This document shows positions 9,384 through 22,937 of a stretch of 64,000 nt of DNA, in pieces. Each line of letters starts with the position of its first letter. The stretch's first letter is position 1. The position numbers and the translations under genes are program-made. The notes under the pieces were generated by a model. That model ran no database searches. It saw nothing but the letters and a program-made list of their open reading frames with translations, and was not told the origin of the DNA. The stretch is from Galerina marginata (lineage: Eukaryota; Basidiomycota; Agaricomycetes; Agaricales; Galerinaceae). The stretch covers positions 3,472,001-3,536,000 of the forward strand of contig JAECYW010000002.1 in assembly GCA_023014335.1 (NCBI GenBank). The letters are read 5' to 3'.

Positions 9384-12300
9384 TCATACTCCATATATAA
9401 CAACCACTGCTTCTTTCTTTTTGCACTTAAATAATAAATCTCCTTCAAAATCATCTAACTGTCCTTCTTTTATACATTTAGCACCAGTAGAAATACCATC
9501 ATGGTACCAGATTTCATTATTAACTATAAATCTTGATGTAAAATGATTGCTTCCACTATATATAATACCTTTTAATGATAATCTAGTTATACTCTTGTCT
9601 TGGTTTTCAATTTTAATATATTTACTTATAATCTTTTTAACCTCCAAACTAAAACATATAAAACTTGGTGAAATAGTAAAATATCTTGTGATACAAACTT
9701 TTTTAGTACATAGTCCACAATATTTCTTTTGGTTTTGCCAGTGTTTAAAGTTTGACTGAGTAGATTTATGTGAAGAACATGTAATAAATATTAAAGATTG
9801 AGATTGAATTTGAGAAGTTGCTTCATAATTACAATCACTGCACTTTTCATAACTGATATCTTTCTGATTGGGCTTTTGGAACATTGATTGTAAAAGATCA
9901 CGGATATCAGTTTCTGTATGCCCTATAGGAAATTTATCTGGTTGAGATGTTTTTAATTCATGTCTAACCAAATCTCTAACTGCAGATAATGTTTGAGATC
10001 CAGTTTGAACATTTTTATATCCCTTTACCAAAGTTTGTGTAAATTCTCCATATTGACTAAGCTCTTTGGTCCATTGTTTTTTGTTTTGAGACCATAAATT
10101 GAACAATATTGTAAATAATGAGTCATAAGAACAGCTATAATTGACTGAATCCCATTTTAAGCCTTGAAGTTCAATATCATAAGTAATTTTGGGTTTTTTG
10201 ATCTTAATTATTTTCTTAGCCTCTAATGGAACTATAGGTATTTCAGTATCCTCTATTTTTCTCTTTAAATTGTTTACTTTAACTGGGATTGAACCTTTGG
10301 CAGGCTGAAAATGTTGTGCAACAAAAGTTTTAGTTTTTGAAACCACAGGCTTCTTATTGATAATAGTCCATGGACTATCTTTAACAGCTGCTGTATTTTC
10401 CATTGGCTTTTCTTTAGACCATTGTAGTGCTTTATCTATACAAGGTGGACAATAACCTGTGCCTTTGATTTGTTGATACTGTCTTATGATAATATTTCTA
10501 AGATTTCCAGTAATTGAAGTAGGAAGTTGATCAAGATATTTGAGTCTAGTAATCTCATCTAATAACTCAAGTTCTCTGAATTCTTGTCTTAGATAACCAG
10601 ATATACCACATGTAATTTTATGATCATCAAAGCCTTGAAGAATAATTGTGCCTTCTGCAGTTGAACCTCTAGATAATGCAGTGTAATAAGCCATATGACT
10701 GCGACAACTATTCAAATTTACAACATTGTATTCTCTTGTTTTTCCTTGTGAAGCATAATCAGTCATTGCAAAATTTGGAAGCACAGAAACTTGAGATCTA
10801 TTAATTGAAATAGGAGATTTTAAACCTGAACAAAGAACACTCTTGCTAGAGCGAGTTAAAGGAACAACATTTTGAGGAAGACCTTTGAGTTGAATTGTCT
10901 TAGCTGGTGAATCAAGTTTGACAAATAAAACATCAAGAACCAAATGATTTTCAGCACCTTTTGAAGCTTGCCAGCCTACAACATGAGCTTCTTGACCACG
11001 TGTGATACATAATTCTGTAGCATCATTATTGCGGATCATAACTGGCATTCCAAAACATAAAGACAATTTTCCAGGAACAGTTTCAGTCATTGAATATCTC
11101 ATATTCCATAGAATATTTTGAAGTTTTGAAGGAAGAGAGACTTGTTTTTTTCTGATTGTTTTAGCCTGAGGATTTTTTCTCTTTAAAAGTCTAAGTGTTT
11201 CAGGTGGAACACTTTCACCAATAGTATCCACAGAATAAAAATCAGTTAAAGTCTGACCAGTGTCTTTTGCAAACCTCTGACATCCCAGATCATTGATTTT
11301 ATCCTTTTCTGAATTTAAACCTAGAATAATTGAGACATTTCGGAATAATGAACTAGCAATATTAGGCTGATCTTTTCTTTTTCCAGCTATTCTTGTTCTG
11401 AGAAACTGAATATCAGAAGCTGTACAGGCTGCATAGCGCATATTTTCTAAAGCAGTGCAAAGTTTAGTATCTGCAGGAGATTGGAATCTTTGTCTCATGT
11501 TTTGTCGCAAAATCACAATTGTAGTTATCTGATGCCATAAAGCTTTGCCTATTGCAGTTTGCTGGCCAGGTTCTGTCATAGCAGCATTAATTGTAGTACC
11601 AACTCCTCCACTGTAAAGAGAAGCACCTTTAACAGGTGCTAATTGAGCAAAATCTCCAGCAAAAATCATATTCATACCACCAAAAGGATTATCAACAATA
11701 TTTTTAAGTTTAGCAAGCTGAGCACTGATTTTATAAAGATCAAGACATGATAACATTGAAACTTCATCAAGAAAAATATATTCAACACCTTCAAGTCTAG
11801 TATAAACCTGAGCTAAATTGGTTTGTTCATTTTTTTTCATTGCCTCAGTTTGAATACCTAGAGCTGAATGATATGTAGATCCTTTGAGTAAAGCAGCTGC
11901 TGAACCAGTAGGAGCCAGAATCATGATGCGATGTTTTTCTTTTCTTAGTTCAAAAAAAGCAATTAAAGCTTTAATAACCTGAGATTTACCAGTTCCACCC
12001 ATTCCACCTAGATACATTTTAAGAGGTTCAGTTTTATGAAGAGTTGCATGATTAGCCACAATGCGGAATGCACGCTCTTGTTCTGTATTCAAACTAAATT
12101 TACTAACAGTATCATCAATGAATTTCTGTTCATTCAATTTCTCAGCCTGGAAATCCTTATTAATATATGATATATCTGATACTACAACTTCATCATGAGA
12201 CTCATGGTTATCAGTAGATTTATTAATACCTGATGGCAGATCCTTCATTCTTTGAGCAATGACATCTTTTTTAGCAGCATCAACTATAGAATTCCATTCA

Positions 12301-14070
12301 CTGCTATTGAAATTCTCAGTAGGTTTAAAGGTGCTATCAGGTTTTATAGTATTGTCTTTGGAGCTATCCAGCCAGCCTATATTTTGAACTACTTTTTCAA
12401 TCTGAGCCATTTCTTCAGTTTTACCAGCATCATTTATAAGAAGTTCAGACATGTCTTGTTCATTATCAAAAGATGCTAGTGGACCATCATCGGTATAGTC
12501 CAATGCTGTCTGATCTAGTTCATTAAGAGTTTGTTCACTATCAATCCAAGATCCAAATATACTATTCTTTTGAGCTGCACCTTTTTTCAATTTAGCAGAG
12601 TAATCATCTCTGGCATCATTGCATTCATATCTTAAATTGAAATTTTTCATCAACTGGTTTTGATGTTTAGCAAATTTCAAAGCATTAAAAGCTTCATCCC
12701 AGGTTTGATTTTCAAGCTTAAGATCTCTTCCAGTTCTCCATGGTTTAAAAAGTGTTAACATTGTTGAACAATAATATTCTCTATCACCTTGATCACTTCT
12801 AGGAAGAATGCCACCTAAAAACACTGGAACTACTAAAGGATCATTGGTTTTATAAACTACCTCATGTGTTCTATACAGAGGATGACCAGGTAAGAAGTTA
12901 TACTTTATATTAAGACTTGTTTCAGCAGATTTATTGATAGTACTATTTTGAATATTTAATTCATCATCTGACTGGCTGGATTTGCCACCACCAACTTGTG
13001 AAATAAGATCTAGCTCATCATTTGAATCCAGCTGCTCATTTAATTCTTCTTTTTCTATGTTATCAAGCTGTCCATTAAGTATATCTTGTAAAGAATCAAA
13101 TTTTTTCAAGTTCTTTTTTGAGCGCCTTGTAGTTTCTGATCTGCGAATCCATTCATATAAAGTGATATTTTTGTGTATGTTTGGGCGATAAATATAATCA
13201 TCAACTTTAGAAAGACCAACATAGTCTCCAAGATTCTTATCAAGAACAACTTTTTCTGGACTTTCTTCTTTATTATTATCACCCCATGCATCTCTGACTT
13301 TGCGGACATAGAGTCTCCAGTAAAACTTTATAAATTTGTGCTGAGTATAATGATCTGGATTTCCTAATAGATATAAAGATGCCATTGGACTTCCTATTTC
13401 CATTTTAGATGTAAGTGAGTTGACCATTTTAGTCATTAAAGCTCTAGCAGTTTCTTGGCGACTACTGCTACCACCTAGTAACTCTGAATTTTTAGAGAAT
13501 ATTTGGCGCACTGTATCAAAGATTGAATAAGTTGTAAGACCTGGTTTAGTAACATAATCTGTAACATAAGCAACAACAGCTTTGACTGAAGTTCCAGACA
13601 AAAGACTTGTTACATCTGTATTTGCTCTAATAAGATAAGACAGAGCTGGTGTAAATGTATTCATCCAACTTTCACCTTTTTTCAATTTTAGAGCACCTGT
13701 AAGAGGTTCAACCATAGTATTCTCAACAATATCTCTAGGAAATCTTGCTTTACATTCACCTTTGCTATTTTTGCAGCCTTTTCTTACAGATCTACCATCT
13801 TTGGTTTCAATATCAGTTCTACAGTCATGTCTATTAGATCTTGCAAGTATATCATTGGTCTCTTCTTCAAATTTAACCCACCATTCATTTAATTCCTTGC
13901 ATTTGGAACAATCTGTACAATTTTTTGATTTACATAATTCAGGTGGAGGTTTTGGCATTGTTTTTGTTGGATCTGAGTAACCAGTCTGTTCTTGCTTAGA
14001 TTTGAAGGATGCAAGGATATCAGCTAAGGGCTTTTCATTTAACAATTCACCTTGATGAACACTTTCCAGA
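9384..14070 (-). pseudogene. Helentron Rep-helicase, C-terminal part: Tyr motif, PIF1 helicase, USP-like protease
   Basis: Second part of the Rep-helicase (1561 codons plus stop). A Cys-rich finger (CKSKNCTDCSKC) precedes the Rep tyrosine motif AYVTDYVTK (about 13570). A PIF1/RecD-like superfamily-1 helicase follows: Walker A GGMGGTGKSQ (about 11990), FLDEVSM (about 11765), AGDFAQLAPV, LRQNMRQ, and the C-terminal motifs TDYASQGKT and YYTALSRG. Rep nicks and joins single strands in rolling-circle transposition and the helicase unwinds (Helitron knowledge). The last about 250 residues resemble a ubiquitin-specific protease: Cys box NYSCSYDSLF (10131), two CxxC pairs, then NHF (9543) and WYHDG (9498). 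The ORF has no internal stop. It is broken only by the insertion at 14071. The apparent start at 14180 lies inside the inserted element and is spurious. Confidence 0.9.
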
Positions 14071-17000
14071 TTACAAGTTCTTACGTAGTAAAAGAACTTG
14101 TGTTCCGGCCTGCATAGCAGGCAGAAAACATTCCTAACGCAATGGTTGGAAATTCTCCCACTGCTATAGTGACCCTGCATGGTTTCTGTATCTCAGCCAT
14201 TACTGGGCCAATTTTTATGATCTTGGTATCAAAAAAATCCTAAAAATCAGGGCTTTCATGTGGCATGTGTATCCAGGGTTGATTAGGTCATGTGACCTGT
14301 TCACACGACCCAAAAAGCGTAAATTTGTGTGAATTTACACTTAAAACAGATTTCAGTGAGCTAGATATGCTAAAATATGTTGCCCAGACAAATCTAGAAT
14401 AATGTACAAATATTTACATATGTTTTGCAATGATGTCATGGTGTCCAAATCTGGCAAACAGTCAGCTCAACTTGGTGAAAATCCGAAAATTGGTGTTAAA
14501 CTGACTGGATAACCCATAAAAGGCACACCAAACATTGCAAAACATGACCAAATAACATGAAAATAATGTTCTAGAAGCTTACATAATCAAACTCACAGCA
14601 GGACTTTGTGCAATTGCCTTGGATTTGGTAATGCACCAACTTGGACAAAAATATTCTCAGGGATATGTCATGTGATATGTGCGCACAGACCACCTGTTAG
14701 GTAAAAAAAAGATTATCAGTATTTTTATTTTATTTTAATGCCTTTAAAATCTCTCAATATAGCTTATTTACTGTGTTTTCAACCAATATTCCGCATTTGG
14801 TAAGTCACATAAAGATGTGACAATACGTATGTGACACCATCTTTTAGCCCTGATTTTTCTGATAATTACACACTTTGTTTCAAGGCAATCCGATAAAAGC
14901 TAAGTGACGTAAGAATTAATCTTGTTACAAGTTCTTATTGTAGTCAATTAATTAATCTTGTTACAAGTTCTTACGTAGTAAAAGAACTTGTTTTCCGGCC
15001 TGCATAGCAGGCAGAAAACATTCCTAACGCAATGGTTGGAAATTCTCCCACTGCTATAGTGACCCTGCATGGTTTCTGTATCTCAGCCATTACTGGGCCA
15101 ATTTTTATGATCTTGGTATCAAAAAAATCCTAAAAATCAGGGCTTTCATGTGGCATGTGTATCCAGGGTTGATTAGGTCATGTGACCTGTTCACACGACC
15201 CAAAAAGCGTAAATTTGTGTGAATTTACACTTAAAACAGATTTCAGTGAGCTAGATATGCTAAAATATGTTGCCCAGACAAATCTAGAATAATGTACAAA
15301 TATTTACATATGTTTTGCAATGATGTCATGGTGTCCAAATCTGGCAAACAGTCAGCTCAACTTGGTGAAAATCCGAAAATTGGTGTTAAACTGACTGGAT
15401 AACCCATAAAAGGCACACCAAACATTGCAAAACATGACCAAATAACATGAAAATAATGTTCTAGAAGCTTACATAATCAAACTCACAGCAGGACTTTGTG
15501 CAATTGCCTTGGATTTGGTAATGCACCAACTTGGACAAAAATATTCTCAGGGATATGTCATGTGATATGTGCGCACAGACCACCTGTTAGGTAAAAAAAA
15601 GATTATCAGTATTTTTATTTTATTTTAATGCCTTTAAAATCTCTCAATATAGCTTATTTACTGTGTTTTCAACCAATATTCCGCATTTGGTAAGTCACAT
15701 AAAGATGTGACAATACGTATGTGACACCATCTTTTAGCCCTGATTTTTCTGATAATTACACACTTTGTTTCAAGGCAATCCGATAAAAGCTAAGTGACGT
15801 AAGAATTAATCTTGTTACAAGTTCTTATTGTAGTCAATTAATTAATCTTGTTACAAGTTCTTACGTAGTAAAAGAACTTGTTTTCCGGCCTGCATAGCAG
15901 GCAGAAAACATTCCTAACGCAATGGTTGGAAATTCTCCCACTGCTATAGTGACCCTGCATGGTTTCTGTATCTCAGCCATTACTGGGCCAATTTTTATGA
16001 TCTTGGTATCAAAAAAATCCTAAAAATCAGGGCTTTCATGTGGCATGTGTATCCAGGGTTGATTAGGTCATGTGACCTGTTCACACGACCCAAAAAGCGT
16101 AAATTTGTGTGAATTTACACTTAAAACAGATTTCAGTGAGCTAGATATGCTAAAATATGTTGCCCAGACAAATCTAGAATAATGTACAAATATTTACATA
16201 TGTTTTGCAATGATGTCATGGTGTCCAAATCTGGCAAACAGTCAGCTCAACTTGGTGAAAATCCGAAAATTGGTGTTAAACTGACTGGATAACCCATAAA
16301 AGGCACACCAAACATTGCAAAACATGACCAAATAACATGAAAATAATGTTCTAGAAGCTTACATAATCAAACTCACAGCAGGACTTTGTGCAATTGCCTT
16401 GGATTTGGTAATGCACCAACTTGGACAAAAATATTCTCAGGGATATGTCATGTGATATGTGCGCACAGACCACCTGTTAGGTAAAAAAAAGATTATCAGT
16501 ATTTTTATTTTATTTTAATGCCTTTAAAATCTCTCAATATAGCTTATTTACTGTGTTTTCAACCAATATTCCGCATTTGGTAAGTCACATAAAGATGTGA
16601 CAATACGTATGTGACACCATCTTTTAGCCCTGATTTTTCTGATAATTACACACTTTGTTTCAAGGCAATCCGATAAAAGCTAAGTGACGTAAGAATTAAT
16701 CTTGTTACAAGTTCTTATTGTAGTCAATTAATTAATCTTGTTACAAGTTCTTACGTAGTAAAAGAACTTGTTTTCCGGCCTGCATAGCAGGCAGAAAACA
16801 TTCCTAACGCAATGGTTGGAAATTCTCCCACTGCTATAGTGACCCTGCATGGTTTCTGTATCTCAGCCATTACTGGGCCAATTTTTATGATCTTGGTATC
16901 AAAAAAATCCTAAAAATCAGGGCCTTCCTGGTCACGTGACCAGGCCGTTTTAGGCTTGTTAGATTCGCCTTATTTTTCTGCTTTTTTTGAGTATAAGATC

Positions 17001-17147
17001 ATCCCAATCGGTTCAGATTTGAGCGGACTACATGTTATTTATGTATTTAATATGTATTTGTTTAATAACAGTGTAAGTCTTCAGGCACTGCCTCACCCCA
17101 AAGTAAGAACTTGTTTTTGCCATGCGCAGCAATGGCCTCTGACCAAG
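14071..17147 (+). mobile_element. Non-autonomous family-A Helentron, 3 x 890-bp units plus end module (3077 bp)
   Basis: Inserted between A14070 and T17148 inside the Rep ORF, with no target duplication. The 5' end TTACAAGTTCTTAC, which forms a hairpin with AAGAACTTGT, recurs at 14071, 14961, 15851 and 16741, exactly 890 bp apart. The last copy is followed by the 407-bp end module with palindrome CCTGGTCACGTGACCAGG, GTAAGAACTTGT, hairpin GCCATGCGCAGCAATGGC and end CCAAG. The three units look identical except that the first reads GTGTTCC where the others read GTTTTCC near 14100. No protein is encoded. The element must be moved in trans. Confidence 0.9.
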
Positions 17148-20100
17148 TATTCTACCATTTGTTTTTGAAAGTCAGAAGTAGTATCCATGATGCGATCTCT
17201 GATCTCCTGAGGTGAAAGTGAATTTTTAATCCATAATAGCAGATGTAGATGCAAAGTTAGACGACCTTGTTGTTCAACTGTTCCATAATAAGCATTTGTT
17301 TTACCATACAAGCCTGGAGAGTTATTGCCAACACCCAATACATGTTTAATAAAGGTTTCACACATAAAATGAAAGAATCTTGCAGCTGCCACAGGGTTTT
17401 GAGCAACAAGGCGGTAAGCTTCATCAGGCAGGCAAATCTCAGGTTTGAACTCAATATCCTTATCAGCAAAATAAAGACAGATTGGATGTTTACTATCTGC
17501 AGGAGAAAGCGTAATAAACCAAGAAGGAGCACCTATATAGGAAATCAAAGACCATATTTCATTGCGCATAGACTTTTTACCTGCTAAAGAACCTTCAACA
17601 TGACCGCCAATTGTATCCAAGTCTTGTATGACTTTATAGCATAGTTTTTCCTCTTCAGTTTCAGGTTTTACACGCTCACCAAGAGAAAGGCGCTTGCTAA
17701 TATTAGATAACACTGAATGATTAAGGTTTAATAGGCGATTAGCCATTTCAGAAAAATAAGATCTTTGTACTACTAATCTTCCTCGACTTGTGCTTTGAGA
17801 AATCTGTTCATGATTAAATGCAATCAAAGGAAAATTGGGATCAGTTTGAAACCTTTTATCATGATACATTAACAGATGTCTTTTCTGGACCAAAGGTGAA
17901 TGGATTTTGTTCATTATTGATTGACCTATACCACCATGACCATATGGAAAAAGCCATGGAAGCATAGAAGGAAACAACTGAGGATTTTTAAATATTGAGC
18001 AAGGTTTTTCAGAATGGCCAGCAAATAAAATTTTTCCATTGCTCATAAGATGTTCTAAAGCTTTAGCCTTTATAGTATCAATAGAAAGCTCTGAAAACTC
18101 TTGTCCTGTAAGACCTTGAACAGTAAATGAGCAAGGACCTGATTCTACACCATCTTCTTCTTCATTATCATGTACACTAGTGGCTTCTGGATCTTTATTT
18201 ATAATAGACTCTCTATAATCAATAACAACAGGACAGTCACTTTCAGGATATTGCATTAAGTTGTCTTTTGAGATACCAACATTAGAATAATCAGCATGAT
18301 TTAATTTAAGCCAGTTTAAAGCCTTAGCTACATGGTTGCGACGGACAAGTAAAGGTGTGCGTTTAATATCATCTTTGGTGGGTCTGCAAGGTCCAGTAAA
18401 TATAAATGCAAGAACTTCATCAAGCTCTTTTACTGGAGGTGGTAAAACATCATATATTTTTGGGACTGGATTTTGAAAGGTAATAGCATTGGCTCTCATT
18501 TTATATCTGCCTGATGCCACTTTGACTATGCATCTATTGTGTCTTACATGTGCAATTAAAAGCTTTTCAACATAAGTCAGATTTTTAAGCACATCTGGTA
18601 CTTCGCCAATCCAAAAACCTGAAGCTAAAGCAAATGAGGGTATTTTGTTTTTCTTCAAACTAGCACAACAGGTTTTACATGCATGAGTACATTTTGAATC
18701 AATAATTGGACCAGTAATATCAGAAATAGGATCTTCAGGAGTTTTTCTTTCTTTGCGAGTAATACCTGGATTTATTAATACCTTTAGTCTATCTTTTATT
18801 TCACTTAAGGGTATTAGATTTCTAAATGGTGTTAATCCTCCACAAACTGCACAGCCTGCTTCTACAAATTGAGAAGGACTTGTATCTTGTATAAAGCCTG
18901 AAATTATTTTATAAAGTAGACTTTTAGATGGTGGCTGAGGAGGAAAAGTTTTATTTCTTTCTTCAGACTCAGATATATCTTTTTGTTTCTTTAGGTTATT
19001 TTGGGCTGCTTTATTGTGGATATGATTTGCTTTTTTAACTTTATTAAGCTTGTTATACCAAGTAGTCTGACGTTCAGCAGGTGTTGCAGGTGTTAATATA
19101 GCTGGTGCAAGGGAAAAAATAGTACAAAAGCCAGCACAGTTACCAACACACTGATGAGAAGATAGTACATTCATTAAAGCTGGTAAAGAATGTTTACTTA
19201 TTTTACTGATATTATGACACTTTGCAATAGCACGGGCTTGACTTAGAGTAATCTTATCACATAATAGCTCCAAAGGTACACGCACTAAAAGAATGTCATT
19301 CTTATTCCTATATTTGTCCAAAGCTTCCTTAAATACCATATGACCACTATATTTTAATGTTGTATTATCTATGCAGATTGAGGAATTTTGAAAAAGAATA
19401 TATTTTGAAATAGAAGCATATGTCAGAGTTTTTTTAGGACCAGCCCCAAAGAAAGAAGAGTTATCAGGTTGAAGAATACAATTACTTCCATCCCACTTAT
19501 GTGCTATTGAACATTTTAATTGGTTTATAAAGTGTTTAGAACAAAAATTAGTGATACAAAAATTAGATAAAGGCTGCTGATAATTATACCACCACTGCAT
19601 AGATACTTTCTCTTCATGTAGATAAAGCATGGGAATTCTAGCCAAAACAAAAGTCTGAATAGCAGAAGATACTAATATTGGAGATACATCGTAAGTAAAT
19701 AAAGCCAGCTGATGCAGGGCCAACTGAGAAGATTTAGTGTTAAGCCTCATAAAATTTGAATATTCATGTTTCAATAGAAGGTTTCTGATAAGTTGTAAAT
19801 ACACTCTATGCACCTGATAAAAGATATCAGTGTCTAATGAAGCCATATATACATAGTAAAACAGCTTGTTTAAAGAACAGCTAGTTAAATAAATATATTC
19901 TACAAAAGCCTCAAACATATGTTGAGTGCATGGTTTAAATTTGCTAACTAAGTCATGAATATTGATGCTAGATATAGTCCTATGAAAGGTCTTAGTGGTA
20001 AATATATCAGATATATATTGAAGTCTAGTGCCAGAGATATGGGGTGTAGGTTGAATACTAATGTCAGAGGTATCAAAAGTATGCTGAATGCTAATGCCAA

Positions 20101-20287
20101 TGCCAAGAATGCCAGATAAGTTTTGAATGTCATGAGTGTCACCTTTGAAGGTCAAAAAAGTCAGATTTGAGGCTTGAAAGTGTATTAAAGGTATACCTAA
20201 AGCAAAGCTTTGCAAGGACTGAGATATTTGATTGAGCTTTGCTGGTATAAGTATAAAGAAGACTAGGAAGACAAGAAGCAATCTCAT
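17148..20287 (-). pseudogene. Helentron Rep-helicase, N-terminal part with HUH motif
   Basis: 1046 codons from ATG 20287 to the insertion point. It contains Cys/His clusters (e.g. CTHACKTCCASLKKN about 18670, and CAVCGG about 18850) and the Helitron_like_N region: WLFPYGHGGIGQS (about 17925), FPLIAFNHEQI, ITLSPADSKHP (about 17490), and the HUH motif RLTLHLHLLLWI (about 17230). The HUH histidines bind the metal for the nicking reaction. The frame runs into MVEY at 17148, where the Tyr codon is split TA|T by the nested Helentron and resumes as LESVHQGE at 14069. Joined, the protein would have 2608 residues. An alternative upstream ATG at 20363 is in another frame, so the true N-terminus is uncertain. 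Confidence 0.88.
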
Positions 20288-20457
20288 TGGAGCTGAAGAT
20301 AGAGAGAGTAGATGGTGGTAAGTAGGAAGAAAGAGCGCTCTTCAAAAGTTGAACTTTCAACATTAGTTGATGTTTGTTTGGTTACTGATGTCAGACTGAG
20401 GGTATAAACATAGAGCAAACAAAGAAAAATATAGGCGTAATAATACAAATGCAGTAA
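20288..20457. other. Junction between Helentron body and gene D 3' flank
   Basis: About 170 bp with no Helentron 5' terminus and no gene. Part is probably Rep leader and part gene D 3' UTR. The boundary cannot be set from sequence alone. Confidence 0.4.
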
Positions 20458-22937
20458 TCATACTTCCGAAGATACAGAAGGTGAGGCTGGAGGAGAAGGT
20501 ATGACCTTTGTTCTGCGGCGTTTTGAAGGTCTTACAGCTACCTCTGGCTCTTCCTCTTCCTCTTCTTCTTCTTGAACAACAGTCTTGACAGGCTCCTCCT
20601 CCTCAGGTTCCATATCACAAGCAGTCAAATATGCCTCTTCAATATCTTCAGATGAAAGCGCCCACCCTTTGATGTTACCTGAATGGAACTTTTTATCTGC
20701 TGCAGTTTCACCCCAGTCAAAAGGTTCACGACCGACTAGAAATGCAACATATCAATATCATGAAATATAAAATAGATAATATGAACTCACGTAAAGGAGC
20801 TTTCAAACCAGTTAGGCGTGTCACATCATACCTAAGTGGCTCCAAGAAGGTGAAAACTTCATGTTCGGATTCGATAGCGGCATTGATGGGGTCTTCAAGA
20901 AAGGTGCCCTCAAAGCAGAGCAGGATCTGACGGTTAAGGGTTGCTGCTGTACTTCCTGGGGCGCCTTTAAATTTAGCCTTGTCAGCTTTCTTCCTGTAAA
21001 GAAGAAGAGCAGAAGCCTGCTGAGCGATGTAAGGAACCCAAAGAGAGGTACGAGGATTCTTGACTGTCCGGTTGGTCTTTTTATCGACGATATCAACTGA
21101 CTTAAAAAGCCAGTCAATAAGAGCGTAAGCCTGTCCTCTGGCGTGTTGGTACCGCAAGCGATCCTTTGGATGAACTGCATTGAAGTCAAAAGCTTCGATG
21201 GCTGCGAGTCGTTCTTCAGAGAGTTTCTTGACGTTGTTGACTGTGATATACGTGTTGTACATGTAAGTCTTGAAGTCAAGGACGTTGATCAATATGATGA
21301 GATTGCAAAATGACATCAAATCAACGACGGAGGAGAAGTTTTCAAAATTGAAAAGATGGGCATGTGCAATTTCTGTAATTAAAATAATATTAGGCAGAGA
21401 AAAGAATAAAAGCAGAAAGACCAACCATGTTTGCTATACCTCTGCTTTACAAAACCTTCATAATATAAGGAGGCGAGGCGGCAAAGCAGGATACGAGTGG
21501 AAGTATGATTGGTGTTGGAAATGAAGTTATCAAGCATAAAAGCATGAATGAGACCAATCATTGTATCCTGGATAGTTGAGGAAGCTATATAGTGACCACC
21601 TGAGCAGATAGTGTGAAATGGAGTATAAACCCAGTGAGGGCAGTCAGGACCCATTACCCTAGAAATCTGGGGTCAATAAACAAGTTATAGCTAAATAGAG
21701 AAAAACTTACAGCCGAGTTTTGTGGGTTAGGAGTATACCTTCCAAGATCCAATGATCCAAATTGGGAACCTCCAAAGAAAACTGAAGAAACATGTTAATG
21801 TTTGCCAGTTCCAACAAAGCCGCAGCTCGATCCACTTCTGGGTCAGGGTTTTTCTTCAAAAGTTCTTTCCGGGTGGCCTTCATCCAAAACTTGCCGCCGT
21901 CTGGGTTCCTAACCTCAATGACAGTACCCTGGCCATCACTATCAATGTGGCCGAGATGTAAGGCGCCGCTAAGCCCGATGAGATACCATGACATATCCAA
22001 GTAGGGATAGTGCTCGGTTTGACGGTGGCAGAAGAGGTCAGCACCAGTAGCATTCCAAGCTATAAGCTCAGAAGAGTACCCAGTGGTCGGAAGAGGACAA
22101 GTGGAGTTAGGAATATCCAAGACGTTCAAGATTTTGCCTTTATCACCCTGGTCAATGCAATCCAGGATCTGCTGAAGGTTTCCTGTGTGATGACAATCAT
22201 TAGGGTTCTTGCTAATGACTGAGTGATCTAATAAATAGTTAGTACTTGTTCAACCAGAGAGATTGTTAAGCTTACCGTGGATACAAAGAGCAGAGGTGAG
22301 AGAGCAGATATTGCTGAGAGAGCGAGGAGTAAATTCTATGCTGGACATTTCGCAATCAGTCAGAACAAGCTGTCTGTGGCGAACTAGATCCTGGACAGCT
22401 TCGGGCTCCAATTCCTTGTACGCCTTTTCATCCATGATAAGGAAATTACTGTAAACTCCTTTCTGTGTATGACGCGGCTTTCCATTGACGTAACAAGACT
22501 CCACCGCTTTGAGAAGCCCATAAAAGTTCTGAGCGTCAGATTTTTTCTGAAGTGATAATTCCATAGTCAGATATCTCAGGTTATATTACCAGAAATGAGA
22601 CTTACGTGAAAGGTTGGATGGACAACAGTGGGCCGGCCAAAAGCATCATAAAGAACTGCGTCATTGACTTCGGCAGCCTTCACTTCATCATACATCTTGA
22701 CTCTCTATCTCAGAGGATTTAGTAAAAGTAGCTTAAATGTAAATATATTCTTACCTCGGGTGGATTTGTAACCACATCCAATTTAGCGTCTGGAAAGGAC
22801 ATTTCGATCTCGTCCTGAGGAACGAAGGTTTTCTGGTCCTCTTCCAGATTGAAAAGAGGAAGCGGCGAGTACGTGAGGAGTTTTGGGTTGGCTTTTCCTT
22901 TTCCCTTTGACTGAGTATTGCGCTTGGGGTTCTTCTT

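Larger units (their letters stand above)
9181..20380 (-). mobile_element. Autonomous Helentron (family C), 5' end not recognised
   Basis: The 3' end is at 9181. Read on minus: AAAGAACTCGT, hairpin GCCATGCGAAGCAATGGC, end AACAAG, then host T of the LINE fragment. The body encodes a Rep-helicase on minus, split by a nested element at 14071-17147. The expected 5' terminus (TTACGAGTTC with hairpin) is not found to the right of the Rep start (20287). Gene D ends at 20458, so the right border is placed loosely at about 20380. LINE flanking sequence that should resume on the right is also absent. The element is thus probably 5'-truncated or rearranged. Confidence 0.75.

Noticed and set aside
20139..20363. 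Alternative ORF starting at 20363 upstream of Rep
   Set aside because: It is in another frame that overlaps the Rep N-terminus. It could be an upstream exon, but no splice pair convincingly joins it.
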